Shown: positions 34,405 to 42,465 of the stretch, piece after piece | Layout of the letters: each line of letters opens with the position of its first letter | How positions within the stretch are numbered: position 1 is the first letter of the stretch | Source: Geodermatophilus saharensis | Lineage (GTDB): Bacteria > Actinomycetota > Actinomycetes > Mycobacteriales > Geodermatophilaceae | Direction: 5' to 3' | Assembly (NCBI RefSeq): GCF_900188205.1 | Contig: NZ_FZOH01000005.1 | Span: 62,001 to 126,000, forward strand | Length of the DNA: 64,000 bases | Position numbers and translations under genes: made by a program | Notes under the pieces: generated by a model | The model's database searches: none | Seen by the model: only the letters and a program-made list of their open reading frames with translations | What the model was told of the DNA's origin: nothing

Positions 34405-34650
34405 GTGGGCTCCCCGCTGGCGCGGTTCAGCGTCACCGTCGACGACGGGCACCGGGCCGACCTCGACGAGGTGGCCCGGGCGCTGCGCGACTCGGGCCTG
34501 CAGGTCGACCGGGTGCTCGGCACGCTCGGGCTGATCACCGGCCGGGCGCCGGTCGACGCCCGCCCGGCGCTGCTGGCCGTCCCGGGCGTGAGCTCCGTCG
34601 ACGAGCAGCTGCGCGTGCAGCTGCCGCCGCCGGACGCCCCGGTGCAGTAG
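34405..34650 (+). CDS. Free-standing subtilisin-propeptide (I9)-like protein
   Basis: An 81-residue protein: RFSVTVDDGHRADLDEVARALRDSGLQVDRVLGTLGLITGRAP, then ALLAVPGVSSVDEQLRVQLPPP. The order strand, helix, strand with G-ITG, helix and L-AVPGV-SV-E is that of subtilisin propeptides and protease inhibitor 9 domains. Such stand-alone proteins can act as chaperone and inhibitor of S8 proteases. The S8 protease at 32461 lacks a recognisable prodomain, which supports pairing. No ribosome site is seen; TAGCCT at 34392-34397 suggests a leaderless transcript. Confidence 0.65.
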   Translation: MGSPLARFSVTVDDGHRADLDEVARALRDSGLQVDRVLGTLGLITGRAPVDARPALLAVPGVSSVDEQLRVQLPPPDAPVQ

Positions 34651-34688
34651 CGCGGGGACCCTGCCGCGTCGCCGCCCGTTGGACGGGT

Positions 34689-35288
34689 GTGCAGCCGAGC
34701 CCCCCGGCCGGGCGACCCCGCCTCCTCCTCGTCGTGCTCGCCGTCGTCCTGCTGACCGGAGGAGCCGTGCTGGCGGTCCGGCAGGGGACGGCGGAGCCCG
34801 CGCCGTCGGCCGAGTGCGCGGCGGCGGAGCCGGCGGTGCGGGTCGACCCGGCGGCGGTGCCCGAGGGGCCGGTCGCCGGGTACGCCGGGGAGCAGCTGGC
34901 CAACGCGGCGGCGATCGTCAACGCCGCTGCCGACCTGGGTCTGGACACCTGTGCGCAGGTGGTCGGGGTGATGACCGCGATGGGGGAGTCCTCGCTGCGC
35001 GTCCTCGACCACGGCGACGCCGCCGGCCCGGACTCCCGGGGGCTGTTCCAGCAGCGCGACAACGGCGCCTGGGGCAGCTACGCCGACCGGATGGACCCCA
35101 CCACCAGCGCCACCAACTTCTTCCGCGCGCTGCAGGAGGTGCCCGGCTGGCGCGCGCTGCCGCCGACGATCGCCGCGCACCGCACCCAGCGCAACGCCGA
35201 CCCGTACCACTACCAGCGCTGGTGGGACGACGCCGTCGAGGTGGTCGGCGCGCTGGCCGGGCGGCCGGTGCTCGGCGCGGGCAGCTGA
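34689..35288 (+). CDS. Membrane-anchored lysozyme-like (transglycosylase) domain protein
   Basis: A 199-residue protein with one N-terminal membrane helix or signal (RLLLVVLAVVLLTGGAVLAV, about 10-29) and an exported domain: ANAAAIVNAAADLGLDTCAQVVGVMTAMGESSLRVLDHGDAAGPDSRGLFQQRDNGAWGSYADRMDP. The MGESS Glu and GLFQQR-WGS blocks resemble the lysozyme-like domain found at the end of many actinobacterial NlpC/P60 and M23 peptidoglycan hydrolases. It likely acts on the cell wall. GTG start assigned by frame; ribosome site weak. It ends two bases before the convergent tetR stop. Confidence 0.75.
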   Translation: MQPSPPAGRPRLLLVVLAVVLLTGGAVLAVRQGTAEPAPSAECAAAEPAVRVDPAAVPEGPVAGYAGEQLANAAAIVNAAADLGLDTCAQVVGVMTAMGESSLRVLDHGDAAGPDSRGLFQQRDNGAWGSYADRMDPTTSATNFFRALQEVPGWRALPPTIAAHRTQRNADPYHYQRWWDDAVEVVGALAGRPVLGAGS

Positions 35289-35289
35289 C

Positions 35290-36045
35290 TCACCGCTCGA
35301 CGAGCACCGCGATCCCGTCGAGCAGCCGGGCCAGCCCGAACTCGAAGGTCCGCTCGGGGGAGTAGCCGCCGAGCTCGTTCCCCGCGACCGGGCCGACCCG
35401 CGCCGCGGTGGGGAAGCGCGCCGCGTCGAAGACCCGGTCGACCAGCGGCTCGGTGGCCGCCCACCACTCGTCCTCGGTGAGCCCGCTGTCCCGCTCGGCG
35501 GCGTCCTTGTCGTGCAGCCCGCCGACGGTGCCGCGGACGAAGCCGCCGACCACCGTCACCACCAGCTCCATCTCCACCTCCGACAGGCCCAGGCCGTCGA
35601 CGGCGGCCAGCTCCAGGTCGTAGCGGCGCATCAGGTTCGGCCCCAGGACCGGCCGGCCGGTGCCCACGGAGGCCGCCCAGGGGTGGCGCACGTAGAGGTC
35701 CCAGTTGGCCCGGGCGACGGCGGTCAGCCGCGCCCGCCAGTCGCCGGCCGGGGGCTCGGGGTAGAGCTCGCCGAGGACGGCGTCGTGCATGAGGGCCACC
35801 AGCTCGCCCTTGCCCGGGACGTGGGTGTAGAGCGTCATCGCGCCGACGCCGAGCTCGGCGGCCAGCCGGCGCACGGTCACCGCGGCCAGTCCCTCGCGGT
35901 CGGCCAGCTCGACCGCGGCCGCCACGACCCGGTCGACGTCGAGGCCGGGACGGGGGCCGGGACGGCGGCCGGCGCCGTCCGGGCTCCGCCAGAGCAGGGC
36001 CATGGTGCGGGCGGGGTCCCCGCCGGACGTGGACTCCGTCGCCAT
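35290..36045 (-). CDS. TetR family repressor of the adjacent exporter
   Basis: A 251-residue regulator with an N-terminal helix-turn-helix (VVAAAVELADREGLAAVTVRRLAAELGVGAMTLYTHVPGKGELVALM, about 40-90) and a C-terminal ligand domain of the TetR_C type (LTAVARANWDLYVRHPWAASVGTG...MELVVTVVGGFVRGTVGG). ATG 36045 is preceded by GGGGAGG. It is divergent from a DrrA-type ABC transporter, and two inverted repeats lie between them. It probably represses both units and is released by an exported compound. Confidence 0.9.
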   Translation of the reverse strand: MATESTSGGDPARTMALLWRSPDGAGRRPGPRPGLDVDRVVAAAVELADREGLAAVTVRRLAAELGVGAMTLYTHVPGKGELVALMHDAVLGELYPEPPAGDWRARLTAVARANWDLYVRHPWAASVGTGRPVLGPNLMRRYDLELAAVDGLGLSEVEMELVVTVVGGFVRGTVGGLHDKDAAERDSGLTEDEWWAATEPLVDRVFDAARFPTAARVGPVAGNELGGYSPERTFEFGLARLLDGIAVLVER

Positions 36046-36081
36046 GGCTGCAGCCTCCCCCATCCGGTTGCACGGCCGTCT

Positions 36082-36130
36082 CCGTACGGCGTACGGTACT
36101 GCCCGGGCAGAATGTCGTACGGTGTACGGA
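36082..36130. promoter_or_regulatory. Two candidate TetR operators
   Basis: CCGTAC-GGC-GTACGG (36082-36096) is a perfect 6-bp inverted repeat with 3-bp spacer. A second site, CGTAC-GGT-GTACG (36116-36128), lies 33 bp further on and touches the ribosome site of the ABC gene. Both occupy the tetR/exporter intergenic region. Confidence 0.75.
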
Positions 36131-36138
36131 GGTGGCGG

Positions 36139-37104
36139 GTGGACGCGTCGGTGCGGATCCGGGGACTGGTCAAGAGGTACGGGGGGAGGGCCGTGCTCGA
36201 CGGGGTGGACCTCGACGTCGGGCCCGGGGAGGTGTGCGCGCTGCTGGGGCCCAACGGCGCGGGCAAGACGACGGCCGTCCGCATCGCCACGACGCTGCTG
36301 CGCCCCGACGGCGGCCGGGTCGAGGTCGCCGGTGTCGACGTCGTCGCGAGGCCGCGGGAGGTGCGCCGCCGGATCGGCACGGTCGGCCAGCACCCCACGG
36401 TCGACGACGTGCTCGGTGCCCGCGACAACCTGGTGCTCTTCGGCCGGCTGCACCACCTCGACCGGGCCGCCGCCCGCCGGCGCGCCGCCGAGCTGCTCGC
36501 ACTGGCGGGGCTGCCCGACACCGGTGACCAGCCGGTCCGGGAGTTCTCCGGCGGCATGCGCCGCCGGCTCGACATCGCCGCCGGACTGGTGCTCGAGCCG
36601 CGGGTGCTGTTCCTCGACGAGCCGACCACCGGGCTGGACCCGGCCGGCCGGCGGGACGTGTGGGACGCGGTGCGCGGCCTGGTGGCCCGGGGGACGACGG
36701 TGCTGCTCACCACCCAGTACCTGGAGGAGGCCGAGCGGCTGGCCGACCGGGTGGCCGTGCTCGACACCGGCCGGGTCGTCGCCACCGGCACCCCGCGGGA
36801 GCTGACGGCGGCCATCGGCGGCGACCGGCTGGAGCTGGTCGTCGCCGACCCGGGCCGCGCCGCGGAGGCCGCCGCCCTCGCCGAGCGGGTGGCCGCCGGG
36901 CCCCCGCTGCCGGGCGGCCGCGACGAGGGGGCGCGCGTGACGGTGCCGGTGTCGCGGCGGGCCGGCGTCGTCGGCGACGTGGTCCGCGCGCTCGACGGCG
37001 CCGGGATCGACGTCGCCGACCTGGTGCTGCGGCCGGCCACGCTCGACGAGGCCTACCTGCGCATCACCGGCCGCGACCGGGCGGCCGAGGAGGTGCCGGC
37101 GTGA
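36139..37104 (+). CDS. ABC exporter ATP-binding protein, DrrA type
   Basis: A 321-residue ATPase with Walker A (GPNGAGKTT, about 36-44), signature REFSGGMRRRLDIA (about 134-147), Walker B VLFLDEPTTGLDP (about 156) and switch His region replaced by Gln (LLTTQYLEEAERLADR), a substitution frequent in the DrrA family. The C-terminal 90 residues match the DUF4162-type tail. GTG is 6 nt after GGAGG, which itself overlaps the second TetR operator. It works with the permease directly downstream, probably exporting a drug-like hydrophobic compound. Confidence 0.93.
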   Translation: MDASVRIRGLVKRYGGRAVLDGVDLDVGPGEVCALLGPNGAGKTTAVRIATTLLRPDGGRVEVAGVDVVARPREVRRRIGTVGQHPTVDDVLGARDNLVLFGRLHHLDRAAARRRAAELLALAGLPDTGDQPVREFSGGMRRRLDIAAGLVLEPRVLFLDEPTTGLDPAGRRDVWDAVRGLVARGTTVLLTTQYLEEAERLADRVAVLDTGRVVATGTPRELTAAIGGDRLELVVADPGRAAEAAALAERVAAGPPLPGGRDEGARVTVPVSRRAGVVGDVVRALDGAGIDVADLVLRPATLDEAYLRITGRDRAAEEVPA

Positions 37105-37907
37105 CCGCGGTCGGGGAGGGGACCGCCGGGCGGCTGCGGTGGGCCGTCGCCGACGCGCTCACCGTCGCCGGCCGCGACGTCGCGCACTGGCGGCGGCAGC
37201 CCGCGGGCCTGCTCGCGACCCTGCTGTTCCCGGTGCTGCTGATGGTCACCTTCGTGTACCTGCTCGGCGGCGGCATCCCCGTGCCCGGCGGCAGCTACCG
37301 CGACTTCATGGTCCCGGGGATGCTCGCGCTGGTCATGCTGTTCGGGCTCGAGGGGACGATGACCGCCGTCGTCACCGACACCCAGCGCGGCGTCACCGAC
37401 CGGTTCCGCGCGCTGCCCATGGCGCCGTCGGCCGTGGTGACCGGGCGGTGCCTGGCCGACCTCGCGGCCTCGGTCGCCGGGCTCGCCGTCGTCGCGCTCG
37501 CCGGGCTCGCCGTGGGCTGGCGCCCGGACCCCGGCCCGGGGCTGCTGGGCGCGGCCGCGCTGCTCCTGCTGCTGCGGGTCGGCTTCCTGTGGGTGGGCAT
37601 CTGGCTCGGGCTGCTGACCCGCGACCCCGCGCTGGTCACCGCCGTGCAGGTCCTCGTGTGGCCCTTCGCCTTCCTCTCCAACGTCTTCGTCCCGGTCTCC
37701 TCGATGCCGGCCTGGCTGGGGACGCTCGCGGAGTGGAACCCGGTGGCGGCCACCGTGACCGCCGTGCGGGAGCTGACCGGCGTCCCCGTCCCCGACGGCG
37801 GGTGGGCCACCGGGCACGCCGCGCTGCTCGCCGTCGCCTGGCCGGTGCTGCTCACCGTGGTGTTCGCCGCGCTGGCGGTGCGCCGCTGGCAGGGCCTGTC
37901 GCGCTGA
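37101..37907 (+). CDS. ABC-2 type exporter permease, DrrB type
   Basis: A 268-residue permease with six membrane helices, including LLATLLFPVLLMVTFVYLLGG, FMVPGMLALVMLFGLEGTMTAVV and VWPFAFLSNVFVPVSSMP, the last being the typical ABC-2 motif. GTG overlaps the ATPase stop (GTGA). A 16-bp hairpin follows its stop after 5 nt. Forms an exporter with the preceding ATPase under TetR control. Confidence 0.92.
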   Translation: MTAVGEGTAGRLRWAVADALTVAGRDVAHWRRQPAGLLATLLFPVLLMVTFVYLLGGGIPVPGGSYRDFMVPGMLALVMLFGLEGTMTAVVTDTQRGVTDRFRALPMAPSAVVTGRCLADLAASVAGLAVVALAGLAVGWRPDPGPGLLGAAALLLLLRVGFLWVGIWLGLLTRDPALVTAVQVLVWPFAFLSNVFVPVSSMPAWLGTLAEWNPVAATVTAVRELTGVPVPDGGWATGHAALLAVAWPVLLTVVFAALAVRRWQGLSR

Positions 37908-37912
37908 CCCCG

Positions 37913-37946
37913 GCCGGTGCGTCCACCGACCGGTGGACGCACCGGC
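37913..37946 (+). terminator. Hairpin after the first exporter
   Basis: A 16-bp perfect stem (37913-37928 with 37931-37946), realistically closed by a CGACCG loop, follows the permease stop. It separates the two exporter operons. Confidence 0.65.
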
Positions 37947-37995
37947 CCACGGAACGGCCGTACCGCCCGCGGCCCCGGGCCGCCAGGCTCGTGCC

Positions 37996-38904
37996 ATGAC
38001 AGCGATGCAGACGGCGCCCGCCGCGGCAGGGGTGCGCGACGACGACGCGGTCCGCGTGCGCGGGCTGGTCAAGCGCTACGGCGGCCGGACCGTGGTCGAC
38101 GGCCTCGACCTCGACGTCCGGCGCGGGGAGGTCTTCGCCCTCCTCGGGCCCAACGGCGCGGGCAAGACGACCACCGTCGAGGTCCTCGAGGGGGTCCGCA
38201 CCCGCGACGGCGGCGAGGTCACCGTCCTGGGCGAGGACCCCGCGCGCGCCGGGCGGGCCTGGCGCGACCGCACCGGCGTCGTCGGGCAGACCACCGGCGC
38301 CGGCAACGCGCTCACCGTCCGCGAGACCCTCGACCACTTCGCCCGCTACCACGCCACGCCGGTGCCCACCGCCGAACTGCTCGCCGACGTCGCGCTGGCC
38401 GAGTCCGCCGGCACCCGGGTGTCGCGGCTGTCCGGCGGGCAGCGGCGGCGGCTGGAGGTGGCCCTCGGCATCCAGGGCCGGCCGGAGCTGCTGTTCCTCG
38501 ACGAGCCCACCACCGGCATGGACCCGGTCGCCCGGCGCTCGTTCTGGGGGCTGGTCCGCGGCCTGCGCGCGGCCGGCACCACCGTGCTCCTCACCACCCA
38601 CTACCTGGACGAGGCCGCCGAGCTCGCCGACCGCGTGGGCGTGCTGGCCGCGGGCCGGCTGGTCGAGGTCGCCCCGCCCGCCGAGCTCGGCGCGGACCTG
38701 CGGCGGGTGGCCACCGTGCGCTGGACCGAGGACGGCGCCGTCCGCGAGGTGGTCACCCGCGAGCCGGCGGCCGTGCTGCGCGACCTGCTCGCCGCGCACC
38801 CCGCCGGGGAGGTGCCCGGCCTGACCGTCACCCGGCCCGACCTGGAGGAGGTCTACCTCTCCCTGGTCGGCGCCACCGCCACCCCCGAGGGAGAGCCCCG
38901 ATGA
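37996..38904 (+). CDS. ABC transporter ATP-binding protein (second exporter)
   Basis: A 302-residue ATPase with Walker A GPNGAGKTTT (about 53-62), signature SRLSGGQRRRLEVALG, Walker B LLFLDEPTTGMDP and switch LLTTHYLDEAAELADR with the normal His. It begins a four-gene overlapping operon: ATPase, permease, histidine kinase, response regulator. The pairing with a two-component system suggests export or detoxification of an envelope-active compound sensed by the kinase. Confidence 0.93.
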   Translation: MTAMQTAPAAAGVRDDDAVRVRGLVKRYGGRTVVDGLDLDVRRGEVFALLGPNGAGKTTTVEVLEGVRTRDGGEVTVLGEDPARAGRAWRDRTGVVGQTTGAGNALTVRETLDHFARYHATPVPTAELLADVALAESAGTRVSRLSGGQRRRLEVALGIQGRPELLFLDEPTTGMDPVARRSFWGLVRGLRAAGTTVLLTTHYLDEAAELADRVGVLAAGRLVEVAPPAELGADLRRVATVRWTEDGAVREVVTREPAAVLRDLLAAHPAGEVPGLTVTRPDLEEVYLSLVGATATPEGEPR

Positions 38905-39728
38905 CCGCCGTCCTGACCCCGCCCCGCACCCGCCCGGCGCCGCCGTCGGCCGCGGCCATCGGCCTGGCCCGCACGGGGATGGAGCTGCGCCTGTTCGTCC
39001 GCGACCCGGCGCAGGTGGTGTTCTCCTTCGCCTACCCGATCGTGATGCTGCTGATCTTCGCGTCCGTGTTCGAGGGCGAGGACCGGCCCGGCGGGGTGCC
39101 CTTCGCCCAGTACTTCCTCGCCGGGATCGCGGCCACCGGGATCATGCTGACCAGCTTCCAGGCGGTCGGCACGGCGATCGCCGAGGAGCGCGACCGGGGC
39201 GACCTCGCCCGGCTGCAGACGCTCGGCACGCCGGCGCTCGGCTACTTCCTCGGCAAGGCCGGGCAGGTGCTGGTGACGACGGTCCTGCAACTGGCGCTGC
39301 TGCTCACCGTGGCCGCGACGGCCTTCGACGTGTCCCTGCCCACCGAGCCCGGCCGCTGGCTGACCTTCGCCTGGGTGGCCGTCGGCGGCGCGGTGGCGGG
39401 CACGGTGCTCGGGATCGCGGTCGCCTCGGTCGGCAGCAGCCGGTCGGTCGGCAACGGGATCAGCGCCTTCGCCGTCGTGCTGCAGTTCTTCTCCGGCGTC
39501 TTCTTCGTCTTCTCCGAGCTGCCGCCGTGGATGCAGGAGGTGGCCGCGGTCTTCCCGCTCAAGTGGATGGTGCAGGGCATGCGCTCGGTGTTCCTGCCCG
39601 ACTCGGCCGCCGCGGTGGAGCCGGCCGGCAGCTGGGAGCACGGCACCACTGCCCTGGTGCTGGCCGCATGGGTGATCATCGGGCTCGTGGTCTGTGCCCG
39701 CGCCTTCCGCTGGCGCCGCACGGCATGA
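38901..39728 (+). CDS. ABC-2 type permease (second exporter)
   Basis: A 275-residue permease with six predicted helices (VVFSFAYPIVMLLIFASVF, YFLAGIAATGIMLTSFQAVG, VLVTTVLQLALLLTVAATAF, LTFAWVAVGGAVAGTVLGIAVA, ISAFAVVLQFFSGVFFVFSELPPWMQ, LVLAAWVIIGLVVCARAF). The EERDRGDLARLQTLGTPALGYFLGK loop is characteristic of ABC-2 exporters. ATG overlaps the ATPase stop (ATGA) and its own stop overlaps the kinase start. Confidence 0.92.
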   Translation: MTAVLTPPRTRPAPPSAAAIGLARTGMELRLFVRDPAQVVFSFAYPIVMLLIFASVFEGEDRPGGVPFAQYFLAGIAATGIMLTSFQAVGTAIAEERDRGDLARLQTLGTPALGYFLGKAGQVLVTTVLQLALLLTVAATAFDVSLPTEPGRWLTFAWVAVGGAVAGTVLGIAVASVGSSRSVGNGISAFAVVLQFFSGVFFVFSELPPWMQEVAAVFPLKWMVQGMRSVFLPDSAAAVEPAGSWEHGTTALVLAAWVIIGLVVCARAFRWRRTA

Positions 39729-40963
39729 GCCTGCGGCGCTCCCTGGCCGCCGCCCTCCTCCCCACCTCGGGCGAGGAGGGCGGCGAGCCGCTGTCCGCGC
39801 GCGGGTGGCGGGCCACCGTCGTCGGGATGCACGTCATCTCGGCGGTGCTGTGGTCGCTGGCGGTGGTCAGCGTGGTCTCCGGCGAGGTCACCGACGCGGG
39901 CGAGCAGGGGCCGGTGCTCGCCGTCCTCGGGGCCCTGGCGCTGTCCTACGTCCTCGCCGGCGGGCCGGCCGTCGGCGGTGGGCACCCGCGCCGGGCCCTG
40001 GTCCACCTCGGCGTCGTGGTCGCCTGCTTCGGGCTGCTGGGGTGGCTCGCGCCGGGGCTGCTGTTCCTGCTCTTCCTCGCCTACCCGCAGGTCTGGTTCG
40101 TCGTCCAGGGGACGCCGACCGGCGTCGCCTGGACGGTGCTGCTGGCCGTGGCCAGCGCGATCGGGCCGCTGGCGCAGGCGGGGGCGGGGGAGACCACGCT
40201 GGAGGTGCTGCGCGAGTCGGTGGTCAGCCTGGCCTTCAGCCTGGCGCTCGGGCTGTGGATCAGCCAGGTGCTGCGGCAGAGCGCCGACCGGGCCTCGCTG
40301 ATCGCGCAGCTGGAGGCCACCCGGACGGAGCTGGCCACCGCCGAGCGCGAGCGCGGGGTGCTCGCCGAGCGGGAGCGGCTGGCCGGCGAGGTGCACGACA
40401 CGCTGGCGCAGGGCTACACCTCGATCGTGGTCCAGGCGCAGACGGCGGCGGCGCTGCTGCGCGCCGACCCCGACGCCGCGCTGGAGCGGCTGGCCGTCAT
40501 CGAGGACGTCGCCCGCGACAACCTGGCCGAGGCACGCGCCGTGGTGGCGGCGTTCCGGCCGGTGGCGCTGGACGGGTCGACCCTGGTGGAGGCGCTGCAG
40601 CGGCTGGCCGCCCGGTTCGCCCGCGAGACCGGGCTGCAGGTGCGGGTGGACACCGGGGCGCTCGACGGCGTGCCCGCGCTGCGCACCGACGAGGAGGTCG
40701 TGCTGCTGCGCGGCGCCCAGGAGGCGCTGACCAACGTCCGCCGGCACGCCGCGGCCTCGGCGGTGGTGCTGCGGCTGGCGCGGGTGGGCGGGCAGGTGTC
40801 GGTGCACGTGGAGGACGACGGGGTGGGCTTCGACCCGTCGGCGGTCACCGTCTCGGGCCTGGAGGGGCTGCGCGGGCGGGTCGCGCAGGTCGGCGGCGAG
40901 GTCGACGTCGCCTCCGCGCCGGGCTCGGGCACGCGCGTGACGGTGCGGGTGCCGGGCTCGTGA
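39725..40963 (+). CDS. NarL-type sensor histidine kinase
   Basis: A 412-residue membrane kinase. Five or six helices fill residues 30-185, without a large extracellular domain, so it may sense within the membrane. The HisKA_3 motif ERERLAGEVHDTLAQGYTSIVVQAQTAAALL (His about 224) and an HATPase domain with RGAQEALTNVRRHAAAS, EDDGVGFDP and GLEGLRGRVAQVGG follow. ATG overlaps the permease stop; the response regulator start overlaps its own stop. Confidence 0.94.
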   Translation: MSLRRSLAAALLPTSGEEGGEPLSARGWRATVVGMHVISAVLWSLAVVSVVSGEVTDAGEQGPVLAVLGALALSYVLAGGPAVGGGHPRRALVHLGVVVACFGLLGWLAPGLLFLLFLAYPQVWFVVQGTPTGVAWTVLLAVASAIGPLAQAGAGETTLEVLRESVVSLAFSLALGLWISQVLRQSADRASLIAQLEATRTELATAERERGVLAERERLAGEVHDTLAQGYTSIVVQAQTAAALLRADPDAALERLAVIEDVARDNLAEARAVVAAFRPVALDGSTLVEALQRLAARFARETGLQVRVDTGALDGVPALRTDEEVVLLRGAQEALTNVRRHAAASAVVLRLARVGGQVSVHVEDDGVGFDPSAVTVSGLEGLRGRVAQVGGEVDVASAPGSGTRVTVRVPGS

Positions 40964-41595
40964 TCAGGGTGCTCGTGGTCGACGACCACCCGGTGGTGCG
41001 CGGCGGACTGGTCGGCTGGCTGGCGGCGCAGGAGGACCTCGACGTCGTCGGGGAGGCCGGCGACGGGCTGGAGGCGCTCGCGCAGGTCGCGGCGCTCTCG
41101 CCCGACGTCGTCCTCATGGACCTGCGGATGCCGCGCATGGACGGCGTCACCGCGATCGAGAGGCTCGCCGCCGCGCACCCCGCCGTCCGGGTGCTGGTGC
41201 TCACCACCTACGACACCGACGCCGACATCGTGCGGGCGGTGGCCGCCGGGGCGACCGGCTACCTGCTCAAGGACGCCCCGCTGCCGCAGCTCGCCGACGC
41301 CGTCCGCGCGGCCGCGCGCGGGGAGACGGTGCTCGCCCCGCCGGTGGCCGCCCGGCTGGTGTCGCAGCTGCGCGCGCCCACGGTGGAGGCGCCGACCGCC
41401 CGCGAGCTCGAGGTGCTCGCCGGGGTGGCGCGCGGGCTGACCAACGCCGAGATCGGCCGGGAGCTGTTCATCGGCGAGGCGACGGTGAAGACACACCTGC
41501 TGCGGGTGTTCGCCAAGCTCGGCGTCGACGACCGCACCCGCGCGGTCATGGTCGCCGTCGAGCGCGGCCTGCTCCCCGGCCCCGGCGCCCGGTAG
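40960..41595 (+). CDS. NarL/LuxR-type response regulator
   Basis: A 211-residue regulator. The receiver domain has VLVVDDHPVVRGGL, phospho-acceptor Asp in DVVLMDLRMPRMDG (about 54), Thr in LVLTTYD and Lys in YLLKDAP. The C-terminal helix-turn-helix is LTNAEIGRELFIGEATVKTHLLRVFAKLGVDDRTRAV. It probably activates the exporter operon that encodes it. The stop TAG is shared with the first base of a 26-bp repeat copy. Confidence 0.95.
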   Translation: MIRVLVVDDHPVVRGGLVGWLAAQEDLDVVGEAGDGLEALAQVAALSPDVVLMDLRMPRMDGVTAIERLAAAHPAVRVLVLTTYDTDADIVRAVAAGATGYLLKDAPLPQLADAVRAAARGETVLAPPVAARLVSQLRAPTVEAPTARELEVLAGVARGLTNAEIGRELFIGEATVKTHLLRVFAKLGVDDRTRAVMVAVERGLLPGPGAR

Positions 41596-41662
41596 GTGCC
41601 TTTGTAGTGGAGATGGCACCCGACCCCGGCCCGGTGAGTGCCTGTGTTGCGCTGTTGGCACC
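41595..41662 (+). repeat. Two diverged copies of the 26-bp partial palindrome
   Basis: Copies at 41595-41620 and 41637-41662 keep the RGTGCC/GGCACC arms, but the centre has changed to TAGTGGAG and TTGCGCTG. The first copy starts on the last base of the response-regulator stop. The 54 bp that follow hold nothing recognisable. Confidence 0.65.
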
Positions 41663-41716
41663 TCACCCGGCCTCCGGACCCTGGCTGGTCGCTTGTGGGA
41701 CCGACAGGGTGACCGC

Positions 41717-42096
41717 ATGGCCGGGTTGATCGGTCCCCGCGCGCTGGTCCGGTTGCTGCGGACGGGTGACCTCCGCGCGCGGTGGCGCGCCGCGCGGGAC
41801 GGGCAGGCCGCCCTGCGCCTGCAGGTCGTCAGCGCAGCCCTCGACGCCGGCCTGCCCGACGCACTGGTGCAGGGGCCCGCGAGCACCGCCGAGTCACTGG
41901 GCGGACGTGCACCACCTGGTGCACTGGTGGAAGGACCCCCGCCTCCCCCGCCACTCGCCAGCTCGCGGCGGGCCCCTACGCGAGGGCCGACCACCACGGC
42001 TTCCGGGTCGCACGACAACCCGACGGCCGGTGGCGCACCTACCGGCCCGACGGCACCGAGATCACCGCCCTGACGCCGCTGGCACCCGCCGCCTGA
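41717..42096 (+). pseudogene. Composite remnant: methyltransferase N-terminus joined to DUF222/HNH C-terminus
   Basis: From ATG 41717 about 60 residues (LIGPRALVRLLRTGDLRARW...ALRLQVVSAALDAGLPDAL) look like the winged-helix start of a methyltransferase. At about 41898 this gives way in another frame to WADVHHLVHWWKD, the HNH-box region of a DUF222/HNH endonuclease. A 58-bp repeat (41931-41988) follows. Then, in a third frame, DHHGFRVARQPDGRWRTYRPDGTEI, the usual end of such HNH proteins, runs to the TGA at 42096. No frame is intact throughout, so this is debris of two genes. Confidence 0.65.
41931..41988 (+). repeat. 58-bp double-hairpin repeat, copy 2
   Basis: Closely similar to 12346-12404: both begin AAGGACCC, share a CCCGCCACTCG core, CGGCGGGCCCCT and end GAGGGCC. 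Here it replaces the part of the HNH remnant between the HH and HHG segments, as expected of an inserted element. Confidence 0.7.
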
Positions 42097-42099
42097 CCG

Positions 42100-42465
42100 C
42101 TACGGCTCGACCACCCGGCGCTCGGCGGTGAGTTCGCTCGGGGTGTCGCCGGTGTTCACCGTCGCGCTCGGCTCGATCAGCAGCACCTGCGCGCCCTCGG
42201 GCGAGTACGGCTGGTGCGGCGTGCCCCGCGGCACCACGTAGAGCTGGCCCGGGCCGAGCGTGACGTCGCCGTCGTCCATGCGGATGGTCAGCGAGCCGGA
42301 CAGGACGAGGAAGACCTCGTCGGTTCCCGGGTGGCTGTGGCGGGTGAACTCGCCGCGGGTGTGCACGACGCGGACGTCGTAGTCGTTGAGCACCGCGACG
42401 GTCCGCGGCGACCACGGCTGGTCGACCGTGGCCAGCACCGCGGCGAGGTCGACCGGGCGGTTCAC
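42100..42465 (-). CDS. Cupin domain protein
   Basis: A 121-residue single-domain cupin. Metal-binding motif 1 is seen in HSHPGTDEVFLVLSGSLTI (G-x5-H-x-H-x3-4-E pattern with H-S-H and E) and motif 2 in GQLYVVPRGTPHQPYS with its His. GTG overlaps the upstream hydrolase stop, so it is the third gene of monooxygenase-hydrolase-cupin. Substrate unknown. Confidence 0.88.
   Translation of the reverse strand: MNRPVDLAAVLATVDQPWSPRTVAVLNDYDVRVVHTRGEFTRHSHPGTDEVFLVLSGSLTIRMDDGDVTLGPGQLYVVPRGTPHQPYSPEGAQVLLIEPSATVNTGDTPSELTAERRVVEP

Noticed and set aside
41717-42096. An intact small gene
   Set aside because: The family-like segments lie in three different frames and one is replaced by a repeat.
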